64,000 nt of DNA from positions 1,592,377 to 1,656,376 of the forward strand of contig NC_091883.1 in assembly GCF_019399895.1 (NCBI RefSeq), read 5' to 3'. Under the pieces are notes generated by a model, which searched no databases, was not told where the DNA came from, and saw nothing but the letters and a program-made list of their open reading frames with translations. The translations under genes were made by a program, and so were the position numbers. This DNA comes from Cardiocondyla obscurior (taxonomy: Eukaryota; Arthropoda; Insecta; Hymenoptera; Formicidae). Shown here piece by piece: positions 24,258 through 37,085 of the stretch (position 1 is its first letter; each line of letters begins with the position of its first letter).

Positions 24258-26120
24258 ATCAAGAAAAAGTGTTACGGGGTGATGGATGCCGCCAGAAAGT
24301 TCGTCGAGTTTCAGGTACGTTTACAAAATTCACTCGGCTGACGAAATTACCGGTTGTTCCGCCGCGCCGGCAGCCTCGCAATACCGGCGATCGAGGGGGT
24401 GGCTCGATGCTAAAACCCTTTCGGCCCGACCCCCTTTTCGGAAAGCAATTCCTACCCGAAAGTTCCGTTCTCTCAGTACCAATGCAGGTGGTACCGTACC
24501 AGTCGCGTGTTACTGCCGGCGTCATGTTCGATATCCGGTATGCCGCACACTACACAGAAACGTTCGGGATATTCTTTCACTTCCACGCTCGTAAATCCGT
24601 GAACTTGGTCTTATTACGATATTACCATCGCCCGATGCCCGACGATCCGAAATTTCTAATTTAAACCGCGCAACCTGATTACGAGCGGTTTAAAGCCCGA
24701 CGGCCGCGGAACAATCCCGGCAGAGTTATAAATTGAAATGTAAGTGGTTATATCGCCAAAAAGTTCATCGCGCGCGTACGCGGGTTATATTTTTCCTACG
24801 TAAAAAATATCAAATTATATCTCGCGTAGGTTTTTTTCGGGGGCTTTTCTCTTTATGAAATTGTGGGGCGGTAAATAAATTCAGCTCGCGTTTCGGAATT
24901 AAAATAACTTGTCATTCCCGGTGTAACTCAGCGAACGGCAATTTGCACAAAGGCCGGGTACGCGCGCCTGCGATATTACGTTGCGTGAAATAACGAGGGC
25001 AGAAATCTTTCGCGAAACGAGCGTGGCGTTCGGTTTCGGAAATACCTGTGACGTTTTATACAACGAGGAACGCTCCGGGATCTTAATCAAAAATGTAAAT
25101 AGATATAACCCGTAAAGGCACAAGACACCATACGCCTCGGATGGCTTAGACATCTTATTGTCTCCTAAGCCTTTCATTTATGTTTCGAAGCTCGAGATCC
25201 CGAAGCTCGAGATCAGAGAACAATAGGTCTTTGACAAAGCCCCGCGAGTTTTGGGGACATCTCGGCGGCAAGTTTGCGCTGGCTGCGAACTGAAAGTGAA
25301 TGCGATAGTCTGCACAATCCTTAAAGCACTGCGGAACATATACACCTATTGTGCAATAGTAGAAATTTTCTCTCCTTTAGTTTTTGCGAGATTCTGCGCT
25401 GTATCAGATCGCCTCTCTTTCTCTTTATCTCTTAATTCCGCGAATTACGTACTAAACTCAATAATCGAATAACTATCGCTATCAACTTTTAATTAAATTA
25501 TTACGTGATTTATTTAATTGATTTCATCTTAAAAAGATTAAAGCGACAAATATTATATCGTTCTGTGTCGCTCGATAGGTTTTTTTTTTTTTTTTTTAAC
25601 TCGCGGAGCAAAACGACGGCACGTTTTTCGAAAGAGGATAATTTTCGAGCATCAACTCGAGCGTTTCGTCGCGGGAGGCGTGGGGGTAGCTCGCAACGCG
25701 AACGACAATAGGGGGTGAAAACGAAGAGGTCGGAAAACACAGTCCTATCTGCAATTGCAATCGATAGCGAGGTCGCCCCGAAGTCTCCTACGTCGACTGC
25801 GATATTTAAATGTCAGGCACATAACACGCGTTTGCCACCTCCGCAAGGGATAGGGTACCCTAACATTTATACCTTCGCCCTCGTACTCGAGCCTACTTTT
25901 CTTCCTTTTCTTTTTATTTTCTCCCTTCGCTCTTTGTCGATTTCGTCTTACAAGCATGCGAGATAACCGTATATAGACAGAAAAATAGGGATAGAATAGA
26001 AGACAGAAAAAATACCGAAAAAAAGGACAGAAAAAAGAAAAAAAAAAAAAGAGGGAAGGCGGGCAAGAAAGGGAGGAAGGCGACGTTATTAAACTCAAGG
26101 GTTTTTGACTTCCTGCAAGG
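24258..26120. other. Non-coding stretch
   Basis: A T18 run lies at 25580-25597. 25960-26090 is purine-rich on the plus strand with an A14 run near 26037-26050, producing Phe-rich minus-strand chance frames. No gene is recognised in the rest. Confidence 0.5.
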
Positions 26121-26128
26121 ATGGGTAA

Positions 26129-26545
26129 ACACGCGGTTCTATCTCAAGCCGTTACAATCCGACGTGGGTGTCGTTGGCAGTGATAGTGGTCATGGTGACG
26201 CCGGTCATTCTGTATTCTGCGAGGCCAACAGATATTCCGGCCGACGGAACGGACCCAATTTTCCCGAGCAGTCACGGGGGGCTGTCCGTTCCCTTTGTGT
26301 CGACGCGCGCGAAAAAACCGTCGGCGGTAAAATCTTTGTTCGACGAATGGACATTATTAATCCGAAAACGGCCACCTTTGTGGAAAGGGCCGAATGGCTT
26401 CATCTCGCGGATCCCCGGCCACTGCTCGAGGCCGTGCCATAACGTCGACGGTCATGCAACCGGAAGCGAAACTTTCGGGTTCGCGTGGTGCACGCGTACG
26501 CGCGCTCAGCGTTACGTAATCCCTGCGAATGAGCAAAGTGGTTAA
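26129..26545 (+). CDS. Candidate exon of a secreted protein (weak)
   Basis: The frame is open from the codon after TAA at 26126-26128 to TAA at 26543-26545. Its early part reads WVSLAVIVVMVTPVILYSA (about 26165-26221), an 18-residue hydrophobic core with a small-residue end that resembles a signal peptide or anchor. Then come a Pro/Asp segment and basic pairs (KK near 26311, RKR near 26357), as in neuropeptide precursors. There is no upstream in-frame ATG after the stop, so the real start would need a splice acceptor or another codon; the first in-frame ATG (26192) leaves a short core. No known peptide family is recognised. It may be chance. Confidence 0.15.
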   Translation, partial: TRGSISSRYNPTWVSLAVIVVMVTPVILYSARPTDIPADGTDPIFPSSHGGLSVPFVSTRAKKPSAVKSLFDEWTLLIRKRPPLWKGPNGFISRIPGHCSRPCHNVDGHATGSETFGFAWCTRTRAQRYVIPANEQSG

Positions 26546-29500
26546 ACCGTGATTGCGAGGTAAACACATCCACCAACATTTGCACACCTCCGCCGCGTTT
26601 TCCCGGCAAAGCGGAGCCGTCAGATTAACAATAAATAAATAAATTGTATTCCGTTTGTCGGTCTTTGTCTTAAATAAAAAGCCGCGTTACTCCGGTAATA
26701 TTTTCAACAGCAATGAGAAAAAAAATTAAATTAAGAAAAAAAGAAAAAAAAAGGTAAAGGAAAAATACAGTAAATTTTCCTTAAAAAGTAGAGATTTTCT
26801 TCCAGACACATTCGTTTTCATATTCCCGCTTTCACGGTGTTAACACTTCGAGTGGCGGTCGAAACATTAGTTAGAAAGTGCGGAACTTTTATTCGCGATG
26901 AGATTTCGCGGGGGCTGGAAAGAGTGACGCGGGTATCTCGGTAATTCGATCGGATGGCGGACGCGCGCGGTGGGCGGAATTTTCGACTTTACGCTAATAG
27001 AAGAGATAAACACACTGCCGCCCGTACCTGGTATTAGATATTCCGGAAAGACGAGGGAGTGAAGGGAAGGGCCGCGAAAGGGCGCGGAGAGCAATTTTCG
27101 TCGGGACTCGAATATCCCGTCGCGTCACGACGTGCGAAACCTTAACGTTAAGATCTTTTTAGAGGCGCTAACGTTATTAATCCGGGAATGGTACGGTTAT
27201 ATCCGGGCACACCCTCGCGACTCCTCGGAATGCCGGAGGGTGGCTCGGTCTCGCGCGGAGAGAAATAAATGACGTCACGCCTCGGGAAAAGTACTTCCCT
27301 GCGGTCTGCTATTCGACGGCGAAGTTCGAGACAAAGAAGAAGAAGAAGCCGCCGTTCGTGCCAAATGCCGTTGCTGCCGGCTGAACACCCGTCGAAGCTC
27401 GTAAGTCCGGGCATAATTGGATCCCGTATTTCTAATAAAGAGTTAAACGACATTTTTTCGATAAGAAAATCGAACGGGGCATTAAATTGGAACGTCGGGG
27501 CGTCGAAAAATATAATTAAACGACATATCTTCGGGATCGCTGTCGGTACTCGTTTTTTTTTTTTTTTTTTTTTTTTTCCGAGAAAGACTCGCCGAGACAA
27601 ATAATAATAACGTTTACAATAAAAGTAGCGCTGTAAGAAAAGCTATATACGTGTAGATTATTAAATGCAACGAATATAACATTGCATTTTACAGACCTAG
27701 TTAAAATTCAGTAAATATTACGCAAATAAATAATATTTAAAAAAAATCATGTATTCTCAAATTACGTGCAAATGCACTGAATGTTTTTACAGCGCGGTTT
27801 TAGATTATTATATTTAGCAATTTACACGCAGTCCTTTTTACAGCGTGCCTATAAGTGCACTGTAAAACAGATTGCCGTGCGTGTCTTTTTGAGTTTTGCG
27901 ATATTAAATTTTTTAATATACACCGTTTCACTTTTAAATATCGCTTACGTCGCTTGACACCTTTTTCATCTCGGCGTGCAATTCGTACCGATTCATATCC
28001 CTTGTCGTAATGGTACGCGATTACAGTGGAGGCAGTCATAATTGAAAACGTCCGTTCTTTATTGAGCGGACGCGCGCATGTCGACGTGACCCGAAAGTGA
28101 GCTAGTGTCCTCGCGACAAGCGAAGCCAGATAGGTAGAAGTTTATGACTAATTCCGCGTAATTTATGACGAGCGTAGCTGATAGTATTGAATAGGCCGTA
28201 GTCACGCGCTCGCTCTGTCAGCGCCGCTCGGTCCGTTTCCGTTATTAAGAAAGTCGCACAAAGAGAACGACGTCGCCTCTGCGCACCGCGCCGCATATTT
28301 TATTTTATTTTATTTTTTTTCTTTTTTTTTTCTTCTTTTCTACTACAATGGAATCGAAAGTGGCAATGCGTCAATCCAATAACACCCCCAGCATTTTGCC
28401 GATTAACACATAGATAGGAAATATACGGATCGCGCGAGAGGTTCACGTTCACGAGAAGGCATCGAACAATGAACGCGTGCACAAAAGTGACGAGAGAGAA
28501 TTCGCGAGTGGATGGGAACTTGGACCGTTGAAGACCGTAAGTTCCGCCCCGCGCGGTAGCTCGTTGCGTCCGCGACGCGGGCCTTTTTACCGGCGTGCAC
28601 AAAGTGATTTATAGTTGGCTAGTTTTTCCCTATTCCGTACAAAATGACAAGGGAGCTAATTAACTCCGCTATTGTTGGCCCCGACCCCGATCCTTCAGCC
28701 GGCAGTCGCAAAACTATTATTACTCACGCCATGTTACTGCGCGGTAATTAACGAACACGGCCGGAATATTCGACTCGGTGAGGAGGGGGAGGGGGAGAAT
28801 TCGCTTTCGCCGACTGTCGCGCAACTTTCAGCCCCGCTGTCTCCCGCTGAACGTCTCCCATTCAAATGGAACGACGCCGCGACATTCCGGCGTAAAAAAA
28901 AAAAAGAAAAAAAAAGAACTCTTCCGACTTCTCCGACGTAGCGCGATCGAGTCGGGATGGCGTACGAATTTCGGGAATGATGATTAACTCACGTTTCGTC
29001 GAGTAACCGTTGAGCCTGCAGTGGCGACGCGCCGGAGTTGCCGAAGTTGAGACTCAGGCCGGAGATGAACGGCGCAAATTTTCGTGTAACGCGGAGTAAA
29101 CTTGTGAATAATTAATTAGTAATACGAGACGGGGGTTGCTAAGGGCCGGTCGCTCGGACGCATCCTTTCCAAGCCGCCACGACAGCCACGGCGCTTGGGT
29201 TTGAAATTGGAGTCCCCTTTAGCCACGGGGACCTCTCCTCGTTCCCTGAGCCCCGTCTTCGAATGAGGCACGCGAGGCGACGGCCACGTACCCTCGCTCA
29301 CCTCATTATGCTAATTATTTAAATCCCCCAACGCCACATTATGTTAAGCCCCGGCGCACTTGGCAACGTGTCCCCGCGTATGTGTATAAATCATCGTTAT
29401 ATCCCGTAGCTCGTTAAGAAAGTAAAGAGGCTGTGCCGTGCAGCGCGAGAGTAATATTATTCGATGAAACGCAATTAACTCGCGAATCATTTCCGCGAAC

Positions 29501-30000
29501 TTCGGACTCACGCGCACCTGCAATCTACATATCTGTTACTTGGTATAATTAATAGAAAATAAACCGATACTCGTTAGTACATTCGTAACTCTTTTAAACC
29601 TCGTAGGCAGCTCATATAATTTTTAACAATTATAAAAATCACGCAAGCGCGAGTATCGAGGCCGCGGATGATCGCAATCAAACGGGACGAGAGGCGGGGG
29701 AGAAAAATATATATTTTCGCCGTAGTCGCGGGCTCGCGTATACGCGATACATCGGGAGGAGCTGAAACGTGAGAGAGATACACGCCGAGAGGGTCAGCCC
29801 GCTCGCAACCTTAGTTTCACATGCCCGGCGCATTTCGGAAAACTCGAGTTCAGCCGGGCTTATAGTTGAAGTTTGATACGACGTTGACGGTGCGCGCGTT
29901 TAGCGAAACGGTTGGCAGTCTCCGCGCGGCATGAATAAAACATTTTCAGGGTCGTAAGCTGTTTCCTGCGTTTTTTTAAAGGGTCGACTCACCTCCGGTA
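26546..30000. other. Non-coding stretch
   Basis: A T25 run lies at 27553-27577 and T-rich tracts near 28300-28340. An imperfect hairpin sits at 27837-27866. Other parts are balanced and CpG-rich, without recognised exon or RNA gene. Frames near 27148-27604 open on both strands are composition effects. Confidence 0.5.
27553..27577. repeat. T25 homopolymer
   Basis: This is an uninterrupted run of 25 T. It is one of several long A/T runs; others are A15 at 111-125, A17 at 24028-24044, T18 at 25580-25597, T26 at 31823-31848, T18 at 59982-59999 and A22 at 62037-62058. They could be old poly(A) tails of retro-copied sequences or simple slippage. No retroposed body or target-site duplication is recognised next to this one. 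Confidence 0.85.
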
Positions 30001-31137
30001 CCGACTCGTGCTCGCGCGCGGCTTCCTGAAGGCGCGGCCATTAGTGCCGCGCCGGGCGACGGCGAAGTGTCGCAATGGAAATCGTGGCAGCTGGATGCTG
30101 GTGTCGCGGCCTGAATGCGGGACTGACGTCGGTTTAACGATCCGTTGCTCCGCGACGGCTCGACTCTCGCGTTGACGTATCCAACTGACGCGACGTAGCA
30201 GTAAAACGCCCTCGATGTTTTCGACCAGCATATATATTTCTGACAGAACATTCCCTCCCGTAAACCGGCGCTACCAATTTTCCCGGCCGACAGCGCTTAA
30301 GTCCCATGTACACTCGTAAAACAGATTCAAAAGCATTACACGCCTTCGCGAGGGCTAATCCGCTTACAGCGTCTTGAATTGCAAATGACACGCTCGAACG
30401 AAAGCGGGGCTGATAACGCATAGTTCAATGGCGCGTGTAATATGTCGCCGTATCGTTTCCGCGTATCTGATGCAAAGTTTCGGGGGAAACTCGACGCGCG
30501 GAGTTACATCGGGAATCACGATGAGCGCGCGTGTGCGCCGCAGCTGCAGGGAAACATGATGAATCAAGCTAAATAGCACCGGGCGAAGCACCTGTTTGCC
30601 CACGTTGCAGTTTCGAACGATTCTGCCTGGCTCGCCCTGCCAAGGCGCAACTTGCGAAATTGATCGTAAAACATTATTATATATAGTTTGCCGAAGTAAG
30701 ACGTCGTAGAAGGGCCGTTCAGTTTGCCGCGATGATCTCAAATTAATTGCCGGATTTAAATCCCGTCGGCACAAGCAAAAGCGCGCCGCGGCGTTGAAAA
30801 TAACGTCGACGTATTATCATTCATTAAAATAATATTCGCTAAACTCTCGATCGTATTTATCAGCGAGACAATTGTAATTGAATCTCGCCGAGTGGTCATT
30901 TTTATTTATTTCTTTCGATCGCTCATATTTAAAAAAAAATAATAATAATAAAAATAATTAGCCGCTTAATTTTATATTTGGCGCGAAACAGTTCTATATT
31001 TATCTATGCGCGTTCTATATTTCTATCCGAACAGTTTGATACGCTGGCTCTCTGCAATTTTCTTTCGCTAAACTTAATTAATTATTAATTATGCTCCGCT
31101 CGGCTATCTCCCGGCTAATTACAGGGGAATCACGGCC

Positions 31138-31158
31138 TCGCGCGCGCGCACGCGCGCC
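31138..31158. repeat. Alternating CG/CA tract
   Basis: About 20 bases of almost perfect alternating pyrimidine-purine (mostly CG with one CA) form a sequence with Z-DNA potential. No other feature is tied to it. Confidence 0.6.
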
Positions 31159-31816
31159 CTGCGAAGGTCGATGAACGCGGGAGGGAAAAAGAATATTCGC
31201 GGCGTTTATCGAGACTGATCACCTTCATTTCCGGCGTCGATCATCTCGCGCGCGATATCGGCCGCGCGATTCCATCTGGAAGTTCGCCGGCAACAGCAAT
31301 ACGCAAACTTAAGTGGAAATTATACCGCCGGCTCGCCGCAGCTGCCGAGAAAGAAGGCGAAATCAGACTTAATTTCGTTCCGGACACCTGACTACTGGCG
31401 CCTACGCCTATAGCTGATAGTGAAATATCATTTCGCAATTTCGTTTAATTAAAATCTGATTCAAAGTTCGCGAAGAACAGCCATCACGCGGCCTCGCCAG
31501 CCCGGATGGTTCCCCGTTACACCGGCTGCGGTTAATGCATCAGCGAAAGAGTTCGATTCTGTTTCTTCCCCCGTCCCCCGTCGTTCGCCCTTCTTACCGC
31601 CACCCTACCTCCCCTCGTTACGAAAGGTAAATGATATCTCTGCGAAAACGGCCGAGTTTTGTTTGCACTCGCAGCGAGTGACGGCAGTATAGCATACGAT
31701 CTTGACATAGTCATTTCAATTGCATGCAAAGTGGAGGCTCGTTGAGACGATGAAACCGCGACGGAAGAATATTGGATAATTACCGCTCTTTATTGAGGAA
31801 ATTATTAATTATCATC

Positions 31817-31822
<6 letters not shown>

Positions 31823-31848
<26 letters not shown>
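31823..31848. repeat. T26 homopolymer
   Basis: This is the longest homopolymer in the window, an uninterrupted T26 in an AT-rich setting. No attached retroposon body is recognised on either side. Confidence 0.85.
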
Positions 31849-33284
31849 AATTACTCGCTTCAGTGATAAATCTATAATTTTACCTCATTACGCTCTTAAA
31901 TATTAATTAACCCTCGCTTTAAAAAATACTGTACACTTTTTTGGAAGCAAAAGAAATACAACTGAACTCGGTCCTTTTTTTTTATTTTTACACCCAATGT
32001 ACGTTTTCGAATTTGGCCATATACGCGGTCTCGAGGTGGAAAGCGAACTTACGTAGTTTCGTGAAATTGAATAATTGAATATAAAAAGTTGACGGGTCGT
32101 CGCGCAGGAGCCATCGCGACGACGTATCCTAAGAACCGCGCCAAGGCGAAGCCCCATGATATACCTGAGATGATGTCCCGCATTACCGATAATACTACAA
32201 ACACGCCTCCCTTAAGAGATGTCCTAAAAGTCTCGCGCAATAAAAGCCGGTGCTCATAAAATATCGCGTCCGCCACCCTTCGGCGTCGCTTATCCGGTCC
32301 CCGGCCGGATGAGAGACGTAGGTACATAAAGTGGGTACTCCGGCGGATTGAAATATAACTCCGAATATTTCTTTACGCCGACATTCGATACGTATACTTA
32401 CGGCGCGATACTCTCTCATGATTACACGTTGACTTTCATACGGCGCCGCGTCAACGTTCGACGCAACACGATCGGCCGCGACGCCCGCGAGGGAAGTTAT
32501 TAAAAAGATATGTGCGCCGTAACGCGCCCGCCATCGACTCTCGCGTACGACACGCCGGGGAACCGCGAATTAATATTAATACGACCGCGGCGCCGACTCG
32601 CCGGGGAATCGAAGGAGGCGGTCTGCGAAATTTCGAGCCTCCGGCGACTCCGAGAAAATTGCATTCCGCGCTTTTATCGGGTCCCCGTTGAATAGCGATC
32701 TATCGCGGGAGTCTTCCAATTAAAATCCTTGCCCGGCGAATTATCAATTAACTTGAGCGAGATGTCGTATCAACTGATTGCGCGCAGATGGAAAGGAAAA
32801 TAACTGTAGTTTTCATGAATCAAATATACCGAAATATTTTGAGGCGAAGAAATAAAATATCGAGGGGAAATAAAAATAATTTATTTCCAATCACACGCGA
32901 TTTTTAAAACGACGTGTGGTTAATTTATTAGAAATTACGCGGGTCCACGCGAGGAGAGATTTTTTTTTTTCCTCGGTAATCAATACGCGCACTTTCATAC
33001 GTTAAGTATATTCTGTCCTGAGGCAGCCGCTTCCGTGGAACGAGGACGTATAATGCGTTCTACGAACGCGATTTACAAGCGGTGTATAAGAGTAAGCGGA
33101 TGGGGTTCGGCCACGATTACGAAGGGCAAGTCCACCTGGGTATTACAGCAATAATCGTATAACAAAGAGCGGGGGAGCTTGAGTAGGGTCACCTGATGGT
33201 CCTTCCGGGTTGAGTATGGGTGTGGTTTGTTAGCGGCCAAGTTTTTCGACGTGCGAAGTGGAGAGTGCCGGCGAGAGAAAGAGG

Positions 33285-33310
33285 GAGAGAGAGAGAGAGA
33301 GAGAGAGAGA
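33285..33310. repeat. (GA)n microsatellite
   Basis: About 13 GA units follow a purine-rich lead-in from about 33258. The Ser-Leu repeats in the minus-strand frame come from it. Confidence 0.9.
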
Positions 33311-36039
33311 TTATATAGCAAAATCGCGTTCTCTTTTTATCATCTCGCAGTTACATTTCCATCGCGTGAAAAAAATGGTTTTGTTGCCATTTCGTCAAAT
33401 CAAAAATGTGAATACATAATTCATACGTAAATTCAAAAACATGCAAACATTTGCACATTTGTACGTTTGTATGTTAAATAAGAAGTGTCCCGAGATAATT
33501 AAAACGTGTTACGTGACATTATAAATAACATATGAGAACGAAAGCAAAAAAAAAAAAAAGAAAAAAACAACAAATTAAAAATTAAAAAGTTACAAAATCT
33601 CGTTATCCCGACTAAAACATTTTTTATAACTAACTCACGCAACTCAACGGAATATCAAGATACAAATGTAACGCTTCCACCCACGGTGTCCGAATCGGAA
33701 TAAAGAGACGGTGGAAAACGCGCGAAAGGGCCAATTAAAAGATCCGCGAGGCGCAACTTAATAACAATCGCGATAGCGCGCGGTGTCTGTCATGTGATTT
33801 TCTGCGGCAAGCCGATGCAAGGAAAATATTTAGCCAGGTGCACAGCTAGCGTGTGAATGGAAGGAATCGGAGCCGCGCGCTCTGCCTGTGCCTGTATAAC
33901 GCGCATTAATTAACTTAATGAAACACGGAAACGTATACGGCGTAACGACAGCGAGCGGATAAGCATAACGCAATATGTCGAACAATACCGCGCCCGGATA
34001 ACTTTGCGTACGAGATTACACCTCCGTGCGCTATTTACGCGCGCCTCCTCGGAATCGACCCGACGGCGGAGCGAAGTTTTACCCGCTCCTCTCGAGAGGT
34101 AGAAGCCGTGCTTCTTGTCCGAAATGCTTAATACAGCGGGACGCGGCACTAAATATAAGCTTGATTTATTATCGAGGGGTTATTATTAAATTCGGTCAGG
34201 CCGCTTCTCCCGTCCAAACGGAGTTTAAATCTTTTTCTCGCCGCCTCTTTCTCGCACGTCCGTCCGGCTCGAATAAAAACGAGGATAACGACGTGAAAGA
34301 GCGAGAGGGAGAGGGTGGGACGGCAGGAACCGATGAGGGAGAAAACGTTTCGGAAGAGTAAAGCAAGCCGACGAATTTATTAACTTTAAAAGCTGCCAGC
34401 AATGCCATCCTGTTGGAGGCGCTTTCATGGCTTTACGATCCGGTCCACCTCATCCCTCTCGGAGCTGTCTCACCCTCCCCTCTCCCTCCCCCGACCTCGC
34501 CCGTGTACTTCCCGACTTCCCGCCGTCGCGTCCCGTGAGCTACGATGCGCAACTTATAATTTTCTTTGAAGCTTCGCGGCTTATCGATCGGGCTCTATGA
34601 TTGGAATTTATAATAACCTCCGATCTGAGTGCCGTTTCACCGCGCGGATGCAACGAGAGTAACGGAAGATAGAAGGGGAAGGTAGCTGCACTTCCCGGGT
34701 TTCATATCGTCCCGACCAACGTCGGTCGGGGTAGGTATGAGAATCCAATAATTGAGTCACAAAGATTTAGTTTCCTACTTTCGGTATCTTCGCGGCGAAA
34801 GAGGGACGGCAATTATCGCATTACTCGTCGTTACGTTTTTCGATTATTAATCCGCTTTGTGTAAAATAAAATTAATTTTTATTCACGCGCATTTTAATAA
34901 ACATCGTAATTGGTACATTTAAAAGAAAACACGAAAATCGCGTGTTTCATATGTCTTTCATGGAAATTGTAGCATCGCTAATTAATCACTGGCCTGAATT
35001 TAAATTTTCGATGAATCGATGATGTTCCACATATTATAAAAAATTCTGGTATTCAATAAAGTTTGAATTAATTCCATCAAAAGGTATTATAAAAATATGC
35101 GCGTAAAATTAATATCATTTTGAAGCAACTAATTTATTCATCTAATAATTTCCACAATTTTATTTTTTGTTTTTTTTTTTTCTTTGTTGGGAAAAAAAGT
35201 TATAAGACCGCGGAGAGTTTTCCTCGTTTCAAAATTGTAACTGGCAAAATAACATACATCCCCCGACAACCGTTATGTATAGAATGCAGAAACATGGAGA
35301 GATCCCAGAATTGATTTGTTTCGATGAATAAGGATAGGGCGAATTGAGCAATCGCAATTCCTGGAAACTATAACACTTCGCAACGACCACCCATTTCATT
35401 TCTTCGTCGAATAATCTCGTCGATAAATCGAAAAAACGCTCCTTCGCGGTAGCAAATGGTGCATATTTTGTAGGAAATATCTTTATGTCCTGACGAAATT
35501 GCACTGTTCAAGTAATATTTCCCCATTATTGTAGGAATAATTTTTTTAACAGGTTAATAAATGCAGATAATTCGAATTTCTTGCAACTTTCAAATATTGA
35601 ACCGAAATTAATAAATGACTGATGAATTGCTGTAATTAACTTGATATAAATATATATTTTAAATTTTATAAATCTTATAAACCTACAAATTTTTTATTTT
35701 AAAACGTATAAAAATAATATGTTTACATGCACAAGACCGTATATTAATATGCAAAATATATAAAGTTCGCTTATTATTAATAACGTTAATAATATCGTAT
35801 ACGAATTATTCAATAAATTTTTGTTGATTAAAATATCATCGGTTTATCGCGCGGTCAATTATTAATGTTTACTATAAAATAATCAATATTAGCATATCGA
35901 AATTTCGGGCCCGAATCGTCGATATCGAAACGTGCGACGCGATAAATACTGGCATCGCGCGATTATGATAAATTGTAATCTCGTCGTTACCACCGGCCAT
36001 TTATCGAATTTCATTCCGCGCACAGATACAGTTGTAAAT
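33311..36039. other. Non-coding stretch, very AT-rich 34.85-35.9 kb
   Basis: A rich imperfect hairpin lies at 33439-33474 and A-rich blocks at 33540-33590. 34440-34520 is pyrimidine-rich. From 34850 to 35900 the sequence is among the most AT-rich of the window, with many TAAT cores. No exon or RNA gene is recognised. Confidence 0.5.
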
Positions 36040-36040
36040 A

Positions 36041-36185
36041 ATGAGCCACGAAATTTCGGGGTCGGAAAGATAAATTGCAGTTGTCACGCGCTGGAAGTTC
36101 GAGCCGCGCCGCGCCGACTGCGGTAAGTTTGCCCCGAAGAAGATTCCCAAAAGAAAATATTACGTCCGGTTGATCCCAATATTTT
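36041..36185 (+). repeat. Three-copy element, copy A
   Basis: The core AATTGCAGTTGTCACGC is at 36073-36089. It is followed by GAAGTTC, a GC-rich block and, about 75 bases on, an AATATTACGTCCGGTTGATCC-like end (36156 to about 36180). The order and spacing match copy C at 37690-37820 nearly base for base (108 against 110 bases from core to end). A GTAAGT donor-like hexamer sits at 36123-36128 in this copy only. The reading frame differs between the first and second halves, so it is not an intact coding sequence. Confidence 0.65.
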
Positions 36186-36900
36186 TTCACGAAGCGGAGA
36201 GCAAAAAAAAAAGAAAAAAAAAGAAATAAAAAGTTTTAGTACCTACCGATTTGACTGATCTACAAAGTGCCGGATAAAATAACGAGAAGCGATAAGAAAA
36301 CTATAATTGCGCCAACACAGCTGACCTCGTAAATATTTCTAAGCTCCCTCCCTCCTCCTCGGCAAGATATAAATTTCTTTTTAAATATACGGTGGCATTA
36401 GTTAATTAGTTTCATTAATTAAACATATTTTGACTCTAAATCATTCGCAAGTGGGATACTAAATATATTAATCACTTTACTAATATTACGAAATACATCA
36501 ACACAATCGAGTGCTATTACCAAAATATGAAATCAAAAGTATTTTGTTATATCCCATTCAAAGCCGCTGCCAAATTTGCAATTAAATATGGTTCCAGCGG
36601 CCACAAAACGCACCGTTAATGCCTCGTTGTTGGCACTATCGAGTTAATTGCTTCATTATCTCATTTCCCCCGCGTGAAATATTCTGTAATAATTATTTCG
36701 ACCATTTCCGTATACGGATCTAATTAAGCCGGATTAATCCCAGCGCGGGCGGACGCGTCAAACTATCGAGGGAGGTTTTGTCGCGCCGGAAAAACATAAA
36801 GAAAAAAATATATATGTAAGGAACGGCGGGGAGAAGCGGCCGTGGCGGAACGACGTTTTGCGAATGTCGCGTTTAAGGGTTTTCCGAATCTAGCGGCTAA
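36186..36900. other. Spacer between copies A and B
   Basis: The spacer holds A-rich runs near 36205-36235 and AT-rich sequence to about 36700, then balanced sequence. No gene is recognised. Confidence 0.5.
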
Positions 36901-36904
36901 CTAT

Positions 36905-37085
36905 TCAGCACGACGTGGCGCGATGTTTCACGCAAGACGAATTGCAGTTGTTACGCGACCGAAGTTCTCGTCGAGAGAGAGAGAAAGAAAAGTGTGTGCG
37001 AGAGAGAGAGCGGACGACCGTGGTCAGCCGCACTGGAAAATGAATCCTCCAGGAATATATTACACCTTCCTGCTCCGCCGCCACT
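36905..37085 (+). repeat. Three-copy element, copy B with GA insertion
   Basis: TTCACGCAAGACGAATTGC (36927-36945) followed by AGTTGTTACGCGACCGAAGTTC matches copies A and C. The middle is lengthened by about 30 bases of GA-rich microsatellite (36975-37015). The element then resumes at about 37020 with CGTGGTCA, AAAATGAATCCTC, AGGAATATATTACA, matching copy C block by block. The insertion shifts the frame between halves, arguing that no protein is preserved. Confidence 0.65.

Larger units (their letters stand above)
30001..33280. other. Non-coding stretch
   Basis: A 136-codon minus-strand frame (30364-30774) is fairly balanced in composition but has no firm domain. 30940-30960 and 31805-31860 are A/T-rich, and 31138-31160 is a CG-alternating tract. 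No gene is recognised. Confidence 0.45.

Noticed and set aside
30364..30774. Minus-strand frame with a segment loosely like the 'VL.P.LFSL' part of non-LTR reverse transcriptases
   Set aside because: The only resemblance is a few residues. The catalytic YxDD box and other reverse transcriptase blocks are missing at the expected distance.
35932..36126. Frame of copy A ending at a GTAAGT donor as a coding exon
   Set aside because: The same element in copy B has its halves in different frames because of a GA insertion, and copy A changes frame after the donor. A repeat explains the similarity better than a conserved exon.
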